Origin: Nitriliruptorales bacterium
GTDB taxonomy: Bacteria; Actinomycetota; Nitriliruptoria; Nitriliruptorales; Nitriliruptoraceae
Direction: 5' to 3'
Assembly: GCA_024637135.1 (NCBI GenBank)
Contig: JAGXFT010000007.1
Location: 1-48,222, forward strand
DNA length: 48,222 bases
Below the pieces are notes generated by a model that saw only the letters and a list, made by a program, of their open reading frames with translations, did not search any database and was not told where the DNA came from. The position numbers and the translations under genes are program-made. Shown piece by piece: positions 31,418 to 41,942 of the stretch. Each line of letters starts with the position of its first letter. Position 1 is the first letter of the stretch.

Positions 31418-31797
31418 GCGTCGGTCGACACGCGGACGTCCTCGCGGTCCCGACGACCCGTGGCCGGCGCGACCTGCCAGGCAAGGAGGAACCACCCGAT
31501 CGCCAGGACGGTGTGCACAAGGGCGAACGCCAGCGACGGCGGGTCCAGCCAGGTCACGACGAACGACCGCGTCCACAGCACCACGGTCCAGGCCACGAAC
31601 AGCCACCGGACCTCGTTGGCGCGATCCGGTGCCCACCACAGGATCCCGCTGGTGACCCAGCCGATCAGCAGTGATCCGCCGATCCGGAGCAGGTCACCCG
31701 GATCGGTGAGCTCGGCGTCCGCGAGCAGCCCGATGCGACCGCCCCAGGACACCAGGGTCCAGCCCAGGACGACGATGGCCAGCACACGCTCAGACAT
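31414..31797 (-). CDS. Small integral membrane protein (4 TM), unknown function
   Basis: MSERVLAIVVLGWTLVSWGGRIGLL... hydrophobic segments; translationally coupled to NUDIX gene. Confidence 0.7.
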   Translation of the reverse strand: MSERVLAIVVLGWTLVSWGGRIGLLADAELTDPGDLLRIGGSLLIGWVTSGILWWAPDRANEVRWLFVAWTVVLWTRSFVVTWLDPPSLAFALVHTVLAIGWFLLAWQVAPATGRRDREDVRVSTDA

Positions 31798-31903
31798 GCC
31801 CCCAGCGTACGAGCCGGGATCTCCTCCGAGCGACGCGGCCAGCGACGGGTTGGACCAGCCAGGCGTGCTGCAGGCTTTCGCACCGGTCACCTAGGCTGCA
31901 TCC

Positions 31904-33151
31904 ATGGCTGATCTCGCGCACGTCACGTCCCGCGGCTCCGACGACGTCGACCTGACCGATCCCGAGGCGCTCGCCACCACCAGGGGACTGGCGGGTGAAC
32001 TGCTGGACGCGGATCCCGACGTCGACCAGTTGCGCGCCGTGGGCCGCGATCGTGCGGTCGGCATCGACGTGCGGGTGGCCACCAAGCTCGCCGAGTCCCG
32101 GCTGGTCGTGGACCGACTGGGCGACGATGCGCCGGCGCTGCAGGTGCAGTTCGCGATGTGGGGCGAGCACAACCGGCTGCGGCCGCGCTCGGTCGACAAC
32201 CCGGTGGGGGAGGACTCGCTGCGGGTCAAGCTCGACCAGTTGGACTGGCTGCTGGCAGACAGCGAGGTCGACTGGCGGCTGGTGGCGGTCGACGACGGGA
32301 GTCCCGACGGTGACTGGGCGACGGCCGGCGAGATGGCCCAGCAGCACGACCTTGGCGAGCGCGTCGTCGTGCTCCGCCTGGACGAGGCGATCCCGACCGA
32401 CCGCGGCCCCCTGGTCGGCCTCGCGCACGTCGACGACTCGCGCAAGGGTGGCGCGATGGTGCTGGGCGCCCAGCACGGCCTCGACGACGGCCGCGACGCG
32501 GTCGTGCTGACCGATGCCGACAACTCGGTGGACCTCGGCCAACTCGGGCTGCTGCTGGGACCGTTCGTGGCCGGCAGCCCGGTCGTGGTGGGTGATCGCA
32601 AGCATCCCGACGCCGTGCTGCGCAAGGCCGAGGCCCGCTGGGGGCCGGGGATCCTGGTCCTGCGCCACATGCAACGGATGGTGGGGCGGGCGCTGTTCTC
32701 GCGGGGCCTGCGCGACACCCAGGCGGCCTTCAAGCTGTTCGGTCGCGACGCCCTGGTCGACATCCTCGCGGCGCCGTCGACGTTCGGGTTCTCGTTCGAC
32801 CCGGACTGGCTGTACGGGGCCCTCGGCGGTGGCCACGAGATCGCCACGATCCCGTTCGCCTTCGTCGACTCCTTCGCCGAGTCGGCCTCGTTGACCCAGG
32901 GCCCGATGACCACGTGGGAGTCCCTGCTGGTGGGCCTGACCGCGTCGGCCCGTGGTCGTGACGCCGACCACGACCGGGACATGGCCGCGCTTGTCGACGA
33001 CCACGGCAACGTCGCCGACCTCGAGCGCATCATCGTGCAGCAACCGCCGCCGGCGTTGTCGGCGGCGGACCCGGGCGGCCTCGGCCGACCCGAGATCCTG
33101 TCGGTGGCCGACCTCCGTCGCTGGATCGACGAGGTGGTCGCGGTCGGCTGA
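31904..33151 (+). CDS. Glycosyltransferase family 2-like protein
   Basis: [15 protein letters not shown]...[39 protein letters not shown]...[19 protein letters not shown]...[28 protein letters not shown]. Confidence 0.88.
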   Translation: MADLAHVTSRGSDDVDLTDPEALATTRGLAGELLDADPDVDQLRAVGRDRAVGIDVRVATKLAESRLVVDRLGDDAPALQVQFAMWGEHNRLRPRSVDNPVGEDSLRVKLDQLDWLLADSEVDWRLVAVDDGSPDGDWATAGEMAQQHDLGERVVVLRLDEAIPTDRGPLVGLAHVDDSRKGGAMVLGAQHGLDDGRDAVVLTDADNSVDLGQLGLLLGPFVAGSPVVVGDRKHPDAVLRKAEARWGPGILVLRHMQRMVGRALFSRGLRDTQAAFKLFGRDALVDILAAPSTFGFSFDPDWLYGALGGGHEIATIPFAFVDSFAESASLTQGPMTTWESLLVGLTASARGRDADHDRDMAALVDDHGNVADLERIIVQQPPPALSAADPGGLGRPEILSVADLRRWIDEVVAVG

Positions 33152-33241
33152 GCCGGCTCGTCCCCGCGGTCACGACGACGCCCGCGGGCGACCTCGCGTT
33201 GCGGGTTAGGCTGACCGGTCCGACCGGACAGGGAGCGTGGC

Positions 33242-34663
33242 ATGGCCATGGGACACGGCGACCGACTGAGCGCGGTCGACGCCGCCTTCCTCCGGATGGA
33301 GTCCCCGAACCAGCACATGCACGTCGGCGGGCTGTTCATCCTCGAACCCGGCGACGGGTCGACGTTCACCTTCGACCGGTTCCAGCGACTGGTGCGGTCG
33401 CGGCTCCACCTCGTGCCGCGGTACCGCCAGCGCATCGCCGGGACCCCGCTCGACCTCGCCCAGCCGATCTGGGTCGACGATCCGGGCTTCGACCTCGCCT
33501 ACCACGTGCGCCATGCCGCCCTGCCGCGGCCGGGTGGCATGGACCAGTTGCTGGAGTACGCGTCGCGGATCCTGTCGCGCCAGTTGGACCGGGACCGGCC
33601 GCTGTGGGAGTTGTACGTCGTCGAGGGGCTCGAGGACGGCAACATCGGCATCATCGGCAAGAACCACCACGCCATGATCGACGGCCTGGCTGGCGTGGAC
33701 ATCCTGGGCGTCCTGCTGGACACCGACCCCGAGTCCCCCGAGGAACTGCCCCCGGCCATGGCCTGGGAGCCACACCCGCCACCCAGCGGGGTCCGTCGCG
33801 CCGTCGGGGCGGTCCGCGAGCTCGCCACGCAGCCCAGCGGGCTCGTCACTCGGGCGCGGGCACTGGTCGACCGCCCGTTGGAGGTGGCCAAGCGGACTGC
33901 TGCCGTCGGCAGCGGCCTCACCCACCTGGCCACCACCGGCCTCTCCGGGGGACTGGCGTCCAAGTCCATCCTCAACCAGGCACCGGGCATCTCGCGGCGT
34001 TTCGCGGTGCAACAGCTGCCGCTGGGCGAGGTGAAGGAGGTCAAGAACGCCTTCGACGCCACCGTCAACGACGTCGTCCTGGCCGTCTGCGGCGACATGC
34101 TGGGTCGGTACCTGCGGGCCCGGCACGAGTCCACCCGGGGCCTGGAACTGCGGGTGATGGTCCCGGTCAGTGTCCGCACGTCGACCGACCACAACAACCA
34201 GGTCGCGGCCGTGCTGGTGGACCTGCCCGTCGACGAGATGGACCCGGTCGCACGCCTGCGGGCGGTCTCCCGTCGCATGGGCGACGTGAAGCGGTCCCAC
34301 TCGGCCGTCGGAGCCGACTTCCTCCTCAACCTCAGCGGCTTCGCCCCCCCGACCATCCATGCCCTGGGGGCACGCCTGGCCGCGCAGACCCGGTTGTTCA
34401 ACACCGTGGTGACCAACGTGCCCGGTCCCCAGTTCCCGGTCTACGCGCTCGGTGCCCGGCTGGTGGGCGGGTATCCGTTCATCCCGTTGGCCGCGACGCA
34501 GTCGCTGGCGATCGGCCTGGTGTCGTTGGACGGCGTCATCCACACCGGGTTCACGGCCGACTACGACGCGTTGCCGGACGTGTCGTTGCTGCCCGAGTTC
34601 CTGCGGGGGTCGCTGGACGACCTGCTGGTGTCGGCGCGGGCGCTCGCGGCCACCTCCTCGTGA
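33242..34663 (+). CDS. Wax ester synthase/diacylglycerol acyltransferase (WS/DGAT) family protein
   Basis: [27 protein letters not shown]..., active-site [28 protein letters not shown]. Confidence 0.95.
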   Translation: MAMGHGDRLSAVDAAFLRMESPNQHMHVGGLFILEPGDGSTFTFDRFQRLVRSRLHLVPRYRQRIAGTPLDLAQPIWVDDPGFDLAYHVRHAALPRPGGMDQLLEYASRILSRQLDRDRPLWELYVVEGLEDGNIGIIGKNHHAMIDGLAGVDILGVLLDTDPESPEELPPAMAWEPHPPPSGVRRAVGAVRELATQPSGLVTRARALVDRPLEVAKRTAAVGSGLTHLATTGLSGGLASKSILNQAPGISRRFAVQQLPLGEVKEVKNAFDATVNDVVLAVCGDMLGRYLRARHESTRGLELRVMVPVSVRTSTDHNNQVAAVLVDLPVDEMDPVARLRAVSRRMGDVKRSHSAVGADFLLNLSGFAPPTIHALGARLAAQTRLFNTVVTNVPGPQFPVYALGARLVGGYPFIPLAATQSLAIGLVSLDGVIHTGFTADYDALPDVSLLPEFLRGSLDDLLVSARALAATSS

Positions 34664-35172
34664 CCCCCCACGACTCGATGCCAGACACCCCGATGCCCGA
34701 CGGCCTGGCCGCGGACGACCCGATCCGCTCGGACCCACCCCTGCGGGTGCAACGTCTGCGCGACGACGTCGTGCTGCCCACCCGCGCCCATCCCGACGAC
34801 GCCGGCCTCGACCTGCGCGCGGCCGAGTCCGTGGACCTGGCGCCGGGGGCGAGGGTGGCCGTCCCGACCGGGTTGGTCGTGGCGATCCCGTCGGGATCCG
34901 TCGGGCTGGTGCACCCACGGTCGGGGCTGGCTCTGCGCGACGGCATCACCGTCGTCAACGCGCCGGGCACCATCGACGCCGGGTACCGGGGAGAGGTCCT
35001 GGTGGCCCTCGTCAATGTGTCAGACACGACCGTTCGGGTCCGACGGGGCGACCGGATCGCACAACTGCTGGTCCAGTCGGTCGCGTTGCCGACGGTCGTG
35101 GAGGCCACCGACCTGCAGGACCAGGCCACCGGTCGTGGTGCCGGCGGCTTCGGCTCGACGGGCCGCGCCTGA
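34660..35172 (+). CDS. dut: dUTP diphosphatase
   Basis: [69 protein letters not shown] overlap with upstream gene. Confidence 0.96.
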   Translation: MTPHDSMPDTPMPDGLAADDPIRSDPPLRVQRLRDDVVLPTRAHPDDAGLDLRAAESVDLAPGARVAVPTGLVVAIPSGSVGLVHPRSGLALRDGITVVNAPGTIDAGYRGEVLVALVNVSDTTVRVRRGDRIAQLLVQSVALPTVVEATDLQDQATGRGAGGFGSTGRA

Positions 35173-35198
35173 CCCCGGATGGGAGGCCGCCCGGTCGT

Positions 35199-35227
35199 TT
35201 GTGTCGCCACCGTGGCTCGGCTACCTT
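35199..35227 (+). promoter_or_regulatory. Putative tRNA promoter (-35 TTGTGT, 17-bp spacer, -10 TACCTT)
   Basis: ttgtgt at 35199 and taccttg at 35222, 12 nt before the tRNA 5' end. Confidence 0.45.
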
Positions 35228-35239
35228 GACCGACCGCAC

Positions 35240-35316
35240 GCGGTAGTAGCTCAGTTGGCTAGAGCGCCACCTTGCCAAGGTGGAGGTCGTGGGTTCGAAT
35301 CCCATCTACCGCTCCA
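35240..35316 (+). tRNA. tRNA-Gly (anticodon GCC), CCA encoded
   Basis: gcggtagtagctcagttggctagagcgccaccttgccaaggtggaggtcgtgggttcgaatcccatctaccgctcca: 7-bp acceptor stem GCGGTAG/CTACCGC, anticodon stem CCACC-TTGCCAA-GGTGG, T-loop ttcgaat. Confidence 0.97.
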
Positions 35317-35320
35317 CGTC

Positions 35321-35344
35321 AGGCCCCCGGGGAACCGGGGGCTT
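35321..35344 (+). terminator. Hairpin after tRNA-Gly with GGAA tetraloop
   Basis: aggcccccgg-ggaa-ccgggggctt. Confidence 0.75.
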
Positions 35345-35530
35345 CGGTGTGTCGATGCCCTCGTCCGGGGTCGGGACGCGGTGTGGGACATGGTGTCCGG
35401 ACCGGGTGTCGGGACGGGTGTTGGGAGGGGGACGCACGGCAGTTCGACCGCACATCGGGAACCCCACCCGGCAGTACCGTGGCTTGCGGGCCGTGCAGCG
35501 GGGCGAGAGGCGACGCGGAGGATGTCGGCA

Positions 35531-36637
35531 ATGGGGACTGAGGACCGCCCGGACCCACTTGGTTCGGTCCTGCAGGGGATCGACCACGTCGAGTTCTGGG
35601 TCGGCAATGCCCGCCAGGCAGCCCACTGGTACGTCTGGGGCATGGGCTTCACGCCCCGGGCCACGATCACCAGTCGGCCCGATCGGGTGTCGCACGTCCT
35701 CACGCAGGGGGACATCCGCCTGGTGGTGACCGGCGCGACCCACGCCGACAGTCCGGTCGCCGCACACGTCGCCCGCCACGGCGACGGCGTCCGCACGATC
35801 GGGTTCCTGGTGGACGACGTGGACATCGCCCTGACCCGCGCGGTCGAGGGGGGCGCCACCGTGGTCCACGAACCCGCCCCCGCCAGCGACGATCGCGGGT
35901 ACGGGCGGGTCGCCGCGGTCGCCGCCTTCGGCAGCGTCGTGCACGCCTTCGTCGAGCACCGCGAGATCGTCGACGAGGTCCCGGACGCGGTCCGGGCCAC
36001 GATCCCGCCGCCGGGCCCCGACCTCCCACCGGTCGGACTGGTGGCGATCGACCACGTGGTCGGCAACGTCGAGGCGGACACCCTGGGCGAGTGGGTGGAG
36101 CACCATCGCGCCGTGCTGGGGGTCCACCCGCTGGCGGAATTCGGCGCCGATGTCTCGACGGCGCGCAGTGCCCTGCGGTCGGTCGTGCTCCGTGACGACT
36201 CCGGCCGGGTCACGCTGCCGGTGAACGAACCGGCCGAGGGCACGCACCAGTCGCAGATCCAGGAGTTCCTCGATGCCAACGACGGTCCCGGCATCCAGCA
36301 CCTGGCCGTGCGGACCGACGACATCGTGGCGACCGTCGCCGCGTTGACCGCACGCGGCGTTGCCCTGCTGGAACTCGAGCCCGGCTACCACGAGCAGGCG
36401 CAGGAACGGGTCGGTGACGTCGGCACGTCCTGGGACGAACTGGCGGCGCACGGGATCCTGGTCGACCGCGACGTCGAGGGCGTGCTCCTGCAGGTGTTCA
36501 CCGAACCGATGCAGGACCGGCCCACCCTGTTCGTGGAGGTCATCCAGCGCCGGGGTGCCACGGGGTTCGGGGCCGGCAACTTCGCGGCCCTGTTCGCCGC
36601 GGTGGAGCGGGAACAGGCCCGTCGCGGCAACCTCTGA
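35531..36637 (+). CDS. hpd: 4-hydroxyphenylpyruvate dioxygenase
   Basis: IDHVEFWVGNARQAAHWYVWGMGFTP..., AIDHVVGNVE...LPVNEPAEGTHQSQIQEFLDANDGPGIQHLAVRTDDI...GVLLQVFTEPMQDRPTLFVEVIQRRGATGFGAGNFAALFAAVEREQARRG; GGAGG 9 nt before ATG 35531. Confidence 0.97.
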   Translation: MGTEDRPDPLGSVLQGIDHVEFWVGNARQAAHWYVWGMGFTPRATITSRPDRVSHVLTQGDIRLVVTGATHADSPVAAHVARHGDGVRTIGFLVDDVDIALTRAVEGGATVVHEPAPASDDRGYGRVAAVAAFGSVVHAFVEHREIVDEVPDAVRATIPPPGPDLPPVGLVAIDHVVGNVEADTLGEWVEHHRAVLGVHPLAEFGADVSTARSALRSVVLRDDSGRVTLPVNEPAEGTHQSQIQEFLDANDGPGIQHLAVRTDDIVATVAALTARGVALLELEPGYHEQAQERVGDVGTSWDELAAHGILVDRDVEGVLLQVFTEPMQDRPTLFVEVIQRRGATGFGAGNFAALFAAVEREQARRGNL

Positions 36638-36744
36638 GGCGATCGCTGGCGCGACATCACGGGACAGCCGGCCAGCTGACACCGGATGCAACTCGGTAGC
36701 GTCGTGTCTTCGGCACTCGAGGACGCGACCCGGGGGGGTGTGCC

Positions 36745-38718
36745 ATGGCGTCCGCCACTGCTGGTTCCCGGTCGGACGACGTCGCCTACCGGCGTGGCGT
36801 CACGGCCTGGCTCAGCTACGACTGGGCGAACTCGGCCTTCTCGACCGTCGTCGTCGTCATCCTGCCGCTGTACTTCAGCGCGGTGGCTGCGGAGACGCTC
36901 CCGTCTCCGGCTCGAGCCACCCAGTTGTTCGCCCTCGTCACGGGGGTGTCGGTCACCGTCGCCGCCCTGGCGTCGCCGTTCCTGGGTGCGTGGGCAGACC
37001 TGGTCGGGACGCGCAAGCGGACGCTCGCGGTCCTGGTCGGCGTGGGAGCCTGCGCCACCGGCGGGTTGTGGCTGGTCACCGAGGGCCGGTGGCTGGTGGC
37101 GTTGGTGCTGTTCGGGGTCGCGCGGTTGGCATTCGGGACCGGCAACGTGCTGTACGACGGCCTGCTGCCCACGGTGTCACGTCCCGACGACCGTGGGGCG
37201 ATCTCGGCCGGGGGGTACGCGGCGGGGGCCGTGGGAGGCGCCGTCGTGCTGGCGGCGTGCGGTGGCCTGGTCCTGCTGCTGCCCGACGGAAGGGGAGCCC
37301 GCTGGTCGTTCCTGCTCGTGGCGGTGTGGTGGGCCGGCTTCAGCATCCCGTTGTTCCGGCGGGTGGAGGAGCCCCCGGAAGCCACGAAGCCAGGGTTCCG
37401 GGTCGGCCCGCGACAGGTGGTGGTCGAGACCGTGGCGATGGTCCGCATGGTCGCGGCTCGACCGGCGATGGGGCGCTTCCTGCTGGCCTACGTGGTCTCC
37501 AGCGATGCCATCAACGTCGTCGTGGCGTTGGCGGCCCTGTACGGAGCCGAACTCGGGTTCGGCATTCCGGTCCTCCTGGGGGCCCTGTTGCTCACACAGG
37601 TCGTCGGCGCGCCCTTCACGATCATGTTCGGTCGCCTCGCCACGGACGGTGCGGTCGGGAAGGGTCGCCTCGCCGCCCTCGTGGTGGCGAACCTGGTCCT
37701 GTTGCCGGTGGTCGGGATCGGGTTGGCACTGACGGGTCCGGCTGGCCTGGTCGGTCGCGCGGGTCCCGCGTTCGAGGCAACGGCGACGCGCGTCGGCCAG
37801 GGGCCCGTGACGCTGGCCGCGTTCGGCACCGACGAGGCCCGCCCGACCCAGGTCGACCCCGACCTGTTGGCCGAGGAGGAACCCGTGCCCGCGATGTCGG
37901 TGGATGGTGCGTTGACCATTCCCTACACCGGGCGGGACGTGAGTGTCACCCATGCCACGGAGCCGGGGGCCGGCACCCTGGAGGTGCTGGTCGACGGCGC
38001 GCCGGCACTCGACGAGGACGGCCGTCCACTGGTCGTCGATGCGGCCGACCAGCGCCGACGCTTCGGCAACGTCGTCACCGCCCGGGTCCCGGATGCCGGA
38101 CCGCACGACCTGGCGGTCCGCACCAGTGGCGGTGCCGTCACGGTGACGGCCGTCGACGTGCTGCCGCCACCCCGGGAGGCGACCTGGTGGGCGGTCGCCG
38201 GGATCCTGCTGGCCGTGCAACTCGTGGCCTGGGGGGTGTCCGTCGTCGTGGGGCGACGGATCGGGCACTGGGCCGACACGATCGACGAGCGGCGCGGGAT
38301 CATGCTGGCCCTCGCCGGGTACGTCGCGATCGCCGCCTGGGGCTTCCGGCTGGACACGGTGCTGGAGTTCTGGGCGCTTGCCTGGATGGTGGCGGTGGTG
38401 CAGGGGGGCGCCCAGTCGTTGTTGCGGTCGCGCTACGTCCGGTTCCTGCCGCGAGCGCGAGGTGCCGGCTTCTTCGGGTTGTCGTCGAGCCTGACGAAGG
38501 CGTCGTCGTTCGTGTCGCCGCTGCTGTTCGTGGTGTCGGTGAGCCTGTGGGGGTCGTCGCGGCCGGCGGTGCTCTCCCTGGCGCTGCTGTTCGCACTCGG
38601 CATCCACTTGGTGCGCACGGACGGCGGCGACCCCGGTCCCGTCGTGGAGGCCGGCACGTCGCCGTCCGGACGAACCGCCGCGCCATCGCGATCCGGTGTC
38701 AACCTCGGCCTAGAGTGA
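36745..38718 (+). CDS. UMF1/Atg22-like MFS transporter with large extracytoplasmic insertion (copy 1)
   Basis: RRGVTAWLSYDWANSAFSTVVVVILPLYF...ATGGLWLVTEGRW; approx. 150-aa beta-rich insertion (LTIPYTGRDVSVTHATEPGAGTLEVLVDGAPALDEDG...DAGPHDLAVRTSGGAVTVTAVDV) before the distal TM helices. Confidence 0.85.
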   Translation: MASATAGSRSDDVAYRRGVTAWLSYDWANSAFSTVVVVILPLYFSAVAAETLPSPARATQLFALVTGVSVTVAALASPFLGAWADLVGTRKRTLAVLVGVGACATGGLWLVTEGRWLVALVLFGVARLAFGTGNVLYDGLLPTVSRPDDRGAISAGGYAAGAVGGAVVLAACGGLVLLLPDGRGARWSFLLVAVWWAGFSIPLFRRVEEPPEATKPGFRVGPRQVVVETVAMVRMVAARPAMGRFLLAYVVSSDAINVVVALAALYGAELGFGIPVLLGALLLTQVVGAPFTIMFGRLATDGAVGKGRLAALVVANLVLLPVVGIGLALTGPAGLVGRAGPAFEATATRVGQGPVTLAAFGTDEARPTQVDPDLLAEEEPVPAMSVDGALTIPYTGRDVSVTHATEPGAGTLEVLVDGAPALDEDGRPLVVDAADQRRRFGNVVTARVPDAGPHDLAVRTSGGAVTVTAVDVLPPPREATWWAVAGILLAVQLVAWGVSVVVGRRIGHWADTIDERRGIMLALAGYVAIAAWGFRLDTVLEFWALAWMVAVVQGGAQSLLRSRYVRFLPRARGAGFFGLSSSLTKASSFVSPLLFVVSVSLWGSSRPAVLSLALLFALGIHLVRTDGGDPGPVVEAGTSPSGRTAAPSRSGVNLGLE

Positions 38719-38766
38719 CGGCGGCGGGCGCCCCGTCGGGGCCCTGGTCGAAGCGGGGAGACGTTC

Positions 38767-40752
38767 GTGGCGCAGGCAGCGGCGTCCACCCATGACGACG
38801 GTCGGGGGGTCGACGAGGCCGCGTATCGACGCGGCATCCGGGCCTGGGTGACCTACGACTGGGCCAACTCGGCCTTCACCGTGACGGTCGTGACGGCCGT
38901 GCTGCCGGTGTACTTCTCCTCGGTGGCCGGGGCGACGCTGCCGTCGCCGGCTCGCGCGACCCAACTGTTCTCACTCGTCACGTCGATCGCCCTCGCCCTG
39001 ACGGCCGTCCTGTCGCCGTTGCTCGGTGCCTACTCCGACCTGATGGCGGCCAAGAAGCGCATCCTGGCCGTGCTGGTCGGGGTCGGCGCGATCACGACCG
39101 GGGCGATGTGGCTGGTCACCGAGGGTGACTGGGTGCTGGCGCTGGTGCTGTTCGCGATCGGCCGGATCGCGTTCTCGATGGGCAACGTCCTCTACGACGC
39201 CCTGCTGCCGTCGGTGGCGCGACCACCGGACCAGGACACGGTGTCCGCTCGCGGGTTCGCCTTCGGGTACCTGGGCGGTGGCCTGTTGCTCGCCGTGAAC
39301 GTCGGCATGATCTTCGGACTGGGCGCGGAGCGTGGTTCGCGACTGTCGTTCGTGACCGTGGCGATCTGGTGGGCGGTCTTCACCATCCCGTTGCTCCGCC
39401 ACGTCCCGGAACCACCACCGACGCTGGTGGGGCGCCGTGCGGGCGTGGGCGAGACCGTTCGCCAGACGGTCGACATGGTCCGATCGCTGGCCCACATGCC
39501 GGACCTGCGCCGGTTCCTGGTGTCGTACCTGGTCTACAACGACGCGATCAACGTGGTGATCGCGGTCGCCGCGCTCTACGGGGCAGAACTCGGTTTCGGA
39601 ACCGAGGAACTGCTGCTGGCCGTCCTGCTGGTCCAGTTCACGGCGGGGCCCTACGCGATCCTGTTCGGTCGGCTGGCCACGCGCAACCGGGCCAACCGTG
39701 GTCGCATCGGCGTGTTCCTGGTGGCCAACATCGTCCTGGTGCCGCTGGTCGGCATCCTGCTGGGGTTGGCGGGTCCCGGCGACATCGTGGGTCGCGCCGA
39801 CGACCCGTTCCAGGCCACCGGGGACGCCGTCGGCCAGGGCGAGGTCGACCTCGCGGCCCGGTTGGGCGACCAGGCGGCGGTGACCACGATCGCGGCGGAC
39901 CTCGTGGCCGCGGACGAACCGGTCGAGGCCGTGGTGGTCGACGACGAGGTCACCCTTGCCTACGTGGGTCGCGACGTCGTGGTGGGCCACGCCAGCGGTC
40001 CCGGCGGCGGGACGCTGGCCGTGTCGGTCGACGGTCGGGCGGGAGTCGACGCCGACGGTGAGGCGGTGCGCGTCGACACGGCGTCCGACCGCGTCCGCTA
40101 CGGCGAGGAGGTGACGGCCGTGGTGGCCGACGCCGGCCCCCACACGCTGACCCTGTCCGCGTCCGGCGGACCCGTGACCGTGCAGTCCCTGGAGGTCGCG
40201 CCGCCACCTCGGGACGCCAACCTCCCCCTGATCCTGGGCGTGCTGCTGGGCATCCAGGTCGTCGCCGGGGTGGCCATGCTGTCGTTCGGACGGGCGGCCG
40301 CGGCCCGAGCGCGGCGGATCGACGCGCGCCGCGGGATCATCCTGGCCCTGTGCGCCTACGTGGTCGTGGCGGTGTGGGGATTCACGCTGGACACGGTGAT
40401 GGAGTTCTGGGCGCTCGCGTGGTTGGTCTCGGTGGTGCAGGGTGGCTCGCAGGCGTTGTCACGGTCGTTGTACACGACCCTGGTCCCCGAGCGTCGCGCC
40501 GGCGAGTTCTTCGGGATGTTCTCGATCCTGTCCAAGTTCGCGTCGTTCCTGTCGCCCCTGCTCTTCGTGGTGTCGGTCGCGATCTGGGACTCGTCGCGGC
40601 CGGCCGTGCTCGCACTGGCCGTGATGTTCCTCACCGGGATCGGGCTGCTGCGCAGGGTCGACCCCACGACCGGCCAGGCACTGGCCCGGCGACTGGACGC
40701 CGACGTCACCGTCGGCGGTCCGGGCCCGTCCGCCGCGCCGCCGCCCGCCTGA
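38767..40752 (+). CDS. UMF1/Atg22-like MFS transporter with large extracytoplasmic insertion (copy 2, tandem paralogue)
   Basis: RRGIRAWVTYDWANSAFTVTVVTAVLPVYFSSVAGATLPSPARATQLFSLV...; same insertion (VTLAYVGRDVVVGHASGPGGGTLAVSVDGRAGVDADG...DAGPHTLTLSASGGPVTVQSLEV). Confidence 0.85.
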   Translation: MAQAAASTHDDGRGVDEAAYRRGIRAWVTYDWANSAFTVTVVTAVLPVYFSSVAGATLPSPARATQLFSLVTSIALALTAVLSPLLGAYSDLMAAKKRILAVLVGVGAITTGAMWLVTEGDWVLALVLFAIGRIAFSMGNVLYDALLPSVARPPDQDTVSARGFAFGYLGGGLLLAVNVGMIFGLGAERGSRLSFVTVAIWWAVFTIPLLRHVPEPPPTLVGRRAGVGETVRQTVDMVRSLAHMPDLRRFLVSYLVYNDAINVVIAVAALYGAELGFGTEELLLAVLLVQFTAGPYAILFGRLATRNRANRGRIGVFLVANIVLVPLVGILLGLAGPGDIVGRADDPFQATGDAVGQGEVDLAARLGDQAAVTTIAADLVAADEPVEAVVVDDEVTLAYVGRDVVVGHASGPGGGTLAVSVDGRAGVDADGEAVRVDTASDRVRYGEEVTAVVADAGPHTLTLSASGGPVTVQSLEVAPPPRDANLPLILGVLLGIQVVAGVAMLSFGRAAAARARRIDARRGIILALCAYVVVAVWGFTLDTVMEFWALAWLVSVVQGGSQALSRSLYTTLVPERRAGEFFGMFSILSKFASFLSPLLFVVSVAIWDSSRPAVLALAVMFLTGIGLLRRVDPTTGQALARRLDADVTVGGPGPSAAPPPA

Positions 40753-40754
40753 CC

Positions 40755-41747
40755 TCAGGCCCAGGCCGAGGCGATCGCGCGCAACATCGACTCGGTGCCG
40801 TCCATCGTGGGTGCCAGCGCCTCCAGTGCCGGGATGGTGACGCCGGCGTCGACGTAGTCGCCGATCCGGGCCACGACGGTGTCGACGTCGCCGACCACGA
40901 ACAGGTCGTCGACCACGTCGTCGGTGAAGGCCGCGACCATCGCCTCACGGTCGCCGGCGCCGGCCGCGTCCGCGATCCGTGCGGCGGTGTCCTCGTACCC
41001 CATCCAGGAATAGAACCGGTTGTAGCCGGGCGTGGCGATGTAGGGCGCGAAGGTGGTGCGGATTGCCGTGCGCGCGGCGGGGACGTCATCGGTGACACAC
41101 ACGAACAGGCGGGCCATCACGGGGAAGTCGTCGGGCAGGTCCCGCCCGGCCGCTGCGGCGCCGGCGCGGACTTCCGCCAGCATGTCCGCGAGGTGGTGGG
41201 GCCCGAACTGGTTGAGGCACAGGCCGTCGGCCAGTTCACCGCACAGTCGCAGCGACTGCTGGTTCAGGGATCCGAGGAACAGCGGCACGGGAGTGGGCCC
41301 GGGTGCGGGGTAGCGGTACCCGCCCATCCCGACGAACTCCCCGTCGAGGCTGGATCGTTCACCCGCCAGCACGGGCTTCAGGGCGGTCGCGACCTCGCGG
41401 AGGTGGGTCAGGGGGCGGTCCCACGGCACGCCGCCGAAGCGCTCGACCAGCGGCGGGGACGACGCCCCGATGCCCATGCTGAAGTGTCCGTCCGTCAGGT
41501 CCGACAGGCTCATCGCGGTCATGGCCAGCGCGAACGCCGTCCGGGTCTGGGCAGGGGCCACGGCCAGGCCCAGGGGGAGGTCGGTCGTCGCGGCCACGGC
41601 ACCGAGGATGCTGAAGGCATCCGGGCCGGCCACCTCCGATGCCCACGCGGACGCGAACCCGGTGTCGGCGACCCGACGTGCCAACTCGACCACGGCGGCC
41701 GAACCGGCGGCGGTGGGACCCAGCGACAGGGACAACGGCGTGGTCAT
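40755..41747 (-). CDS. LLM-class (luciferase-like, probably F420-dependent) oxidoreductase
   Basis: MTTPLSLSLGPTAAGSAAVVELARRVADTGFASAWASEVAGPDAFSILGAVAATTDLPLGLAVAPAQTRTAFALAMTAMSLSDLTDGHFSMGIGASSPPLVERF. Confidence 0.93.
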   Translation of the reverse strand: MTTPLSLSLGPTAAGSAAVVELARRVADTGFASAWASEVAGPDAFSILGAVAATTDLPLGLAVAPAQTRTAFALAMTAMSLSDLTDGHFSMGIGASSPPLVERFGGVPWDRPLTHLREVATALKPVLAGERSSLDGEFVGMGGYRYPAPGPTPVPLFLGSLNQQSLRLCGELADGLCLNQFGPHHLADMLAEVRAGAAAAGRDLPDDFPVMARLFVCVTDDVPAARTAIRTTFAPYIATPGYNRFYSWMGYEDTAARIADAAGAGDREAMVAAFTDDVVDDLFVVGDVDTVVARIGDYVDAGVTIPALEALAPTMDGTESMLRAIASAWA

Positions 41748-41942
41748 GGTGTGGCTCCTGGCGCGGACGGTCGGCGATCGGTCCTGCGTTGAGGTGTGCT
41801 CGAGAACATCGCGGGACCGGCGGTGCGACTGTAGGTGGCGGCGGCCCCGACGCGGCCCCTCCGGGGAACGGGCCGCCTCCGCACTATCGTTGCGGCCATC
41901 CATGCTGGGTCCGGGCGTCCGGACCCCCGTCCAAGGTGACCC

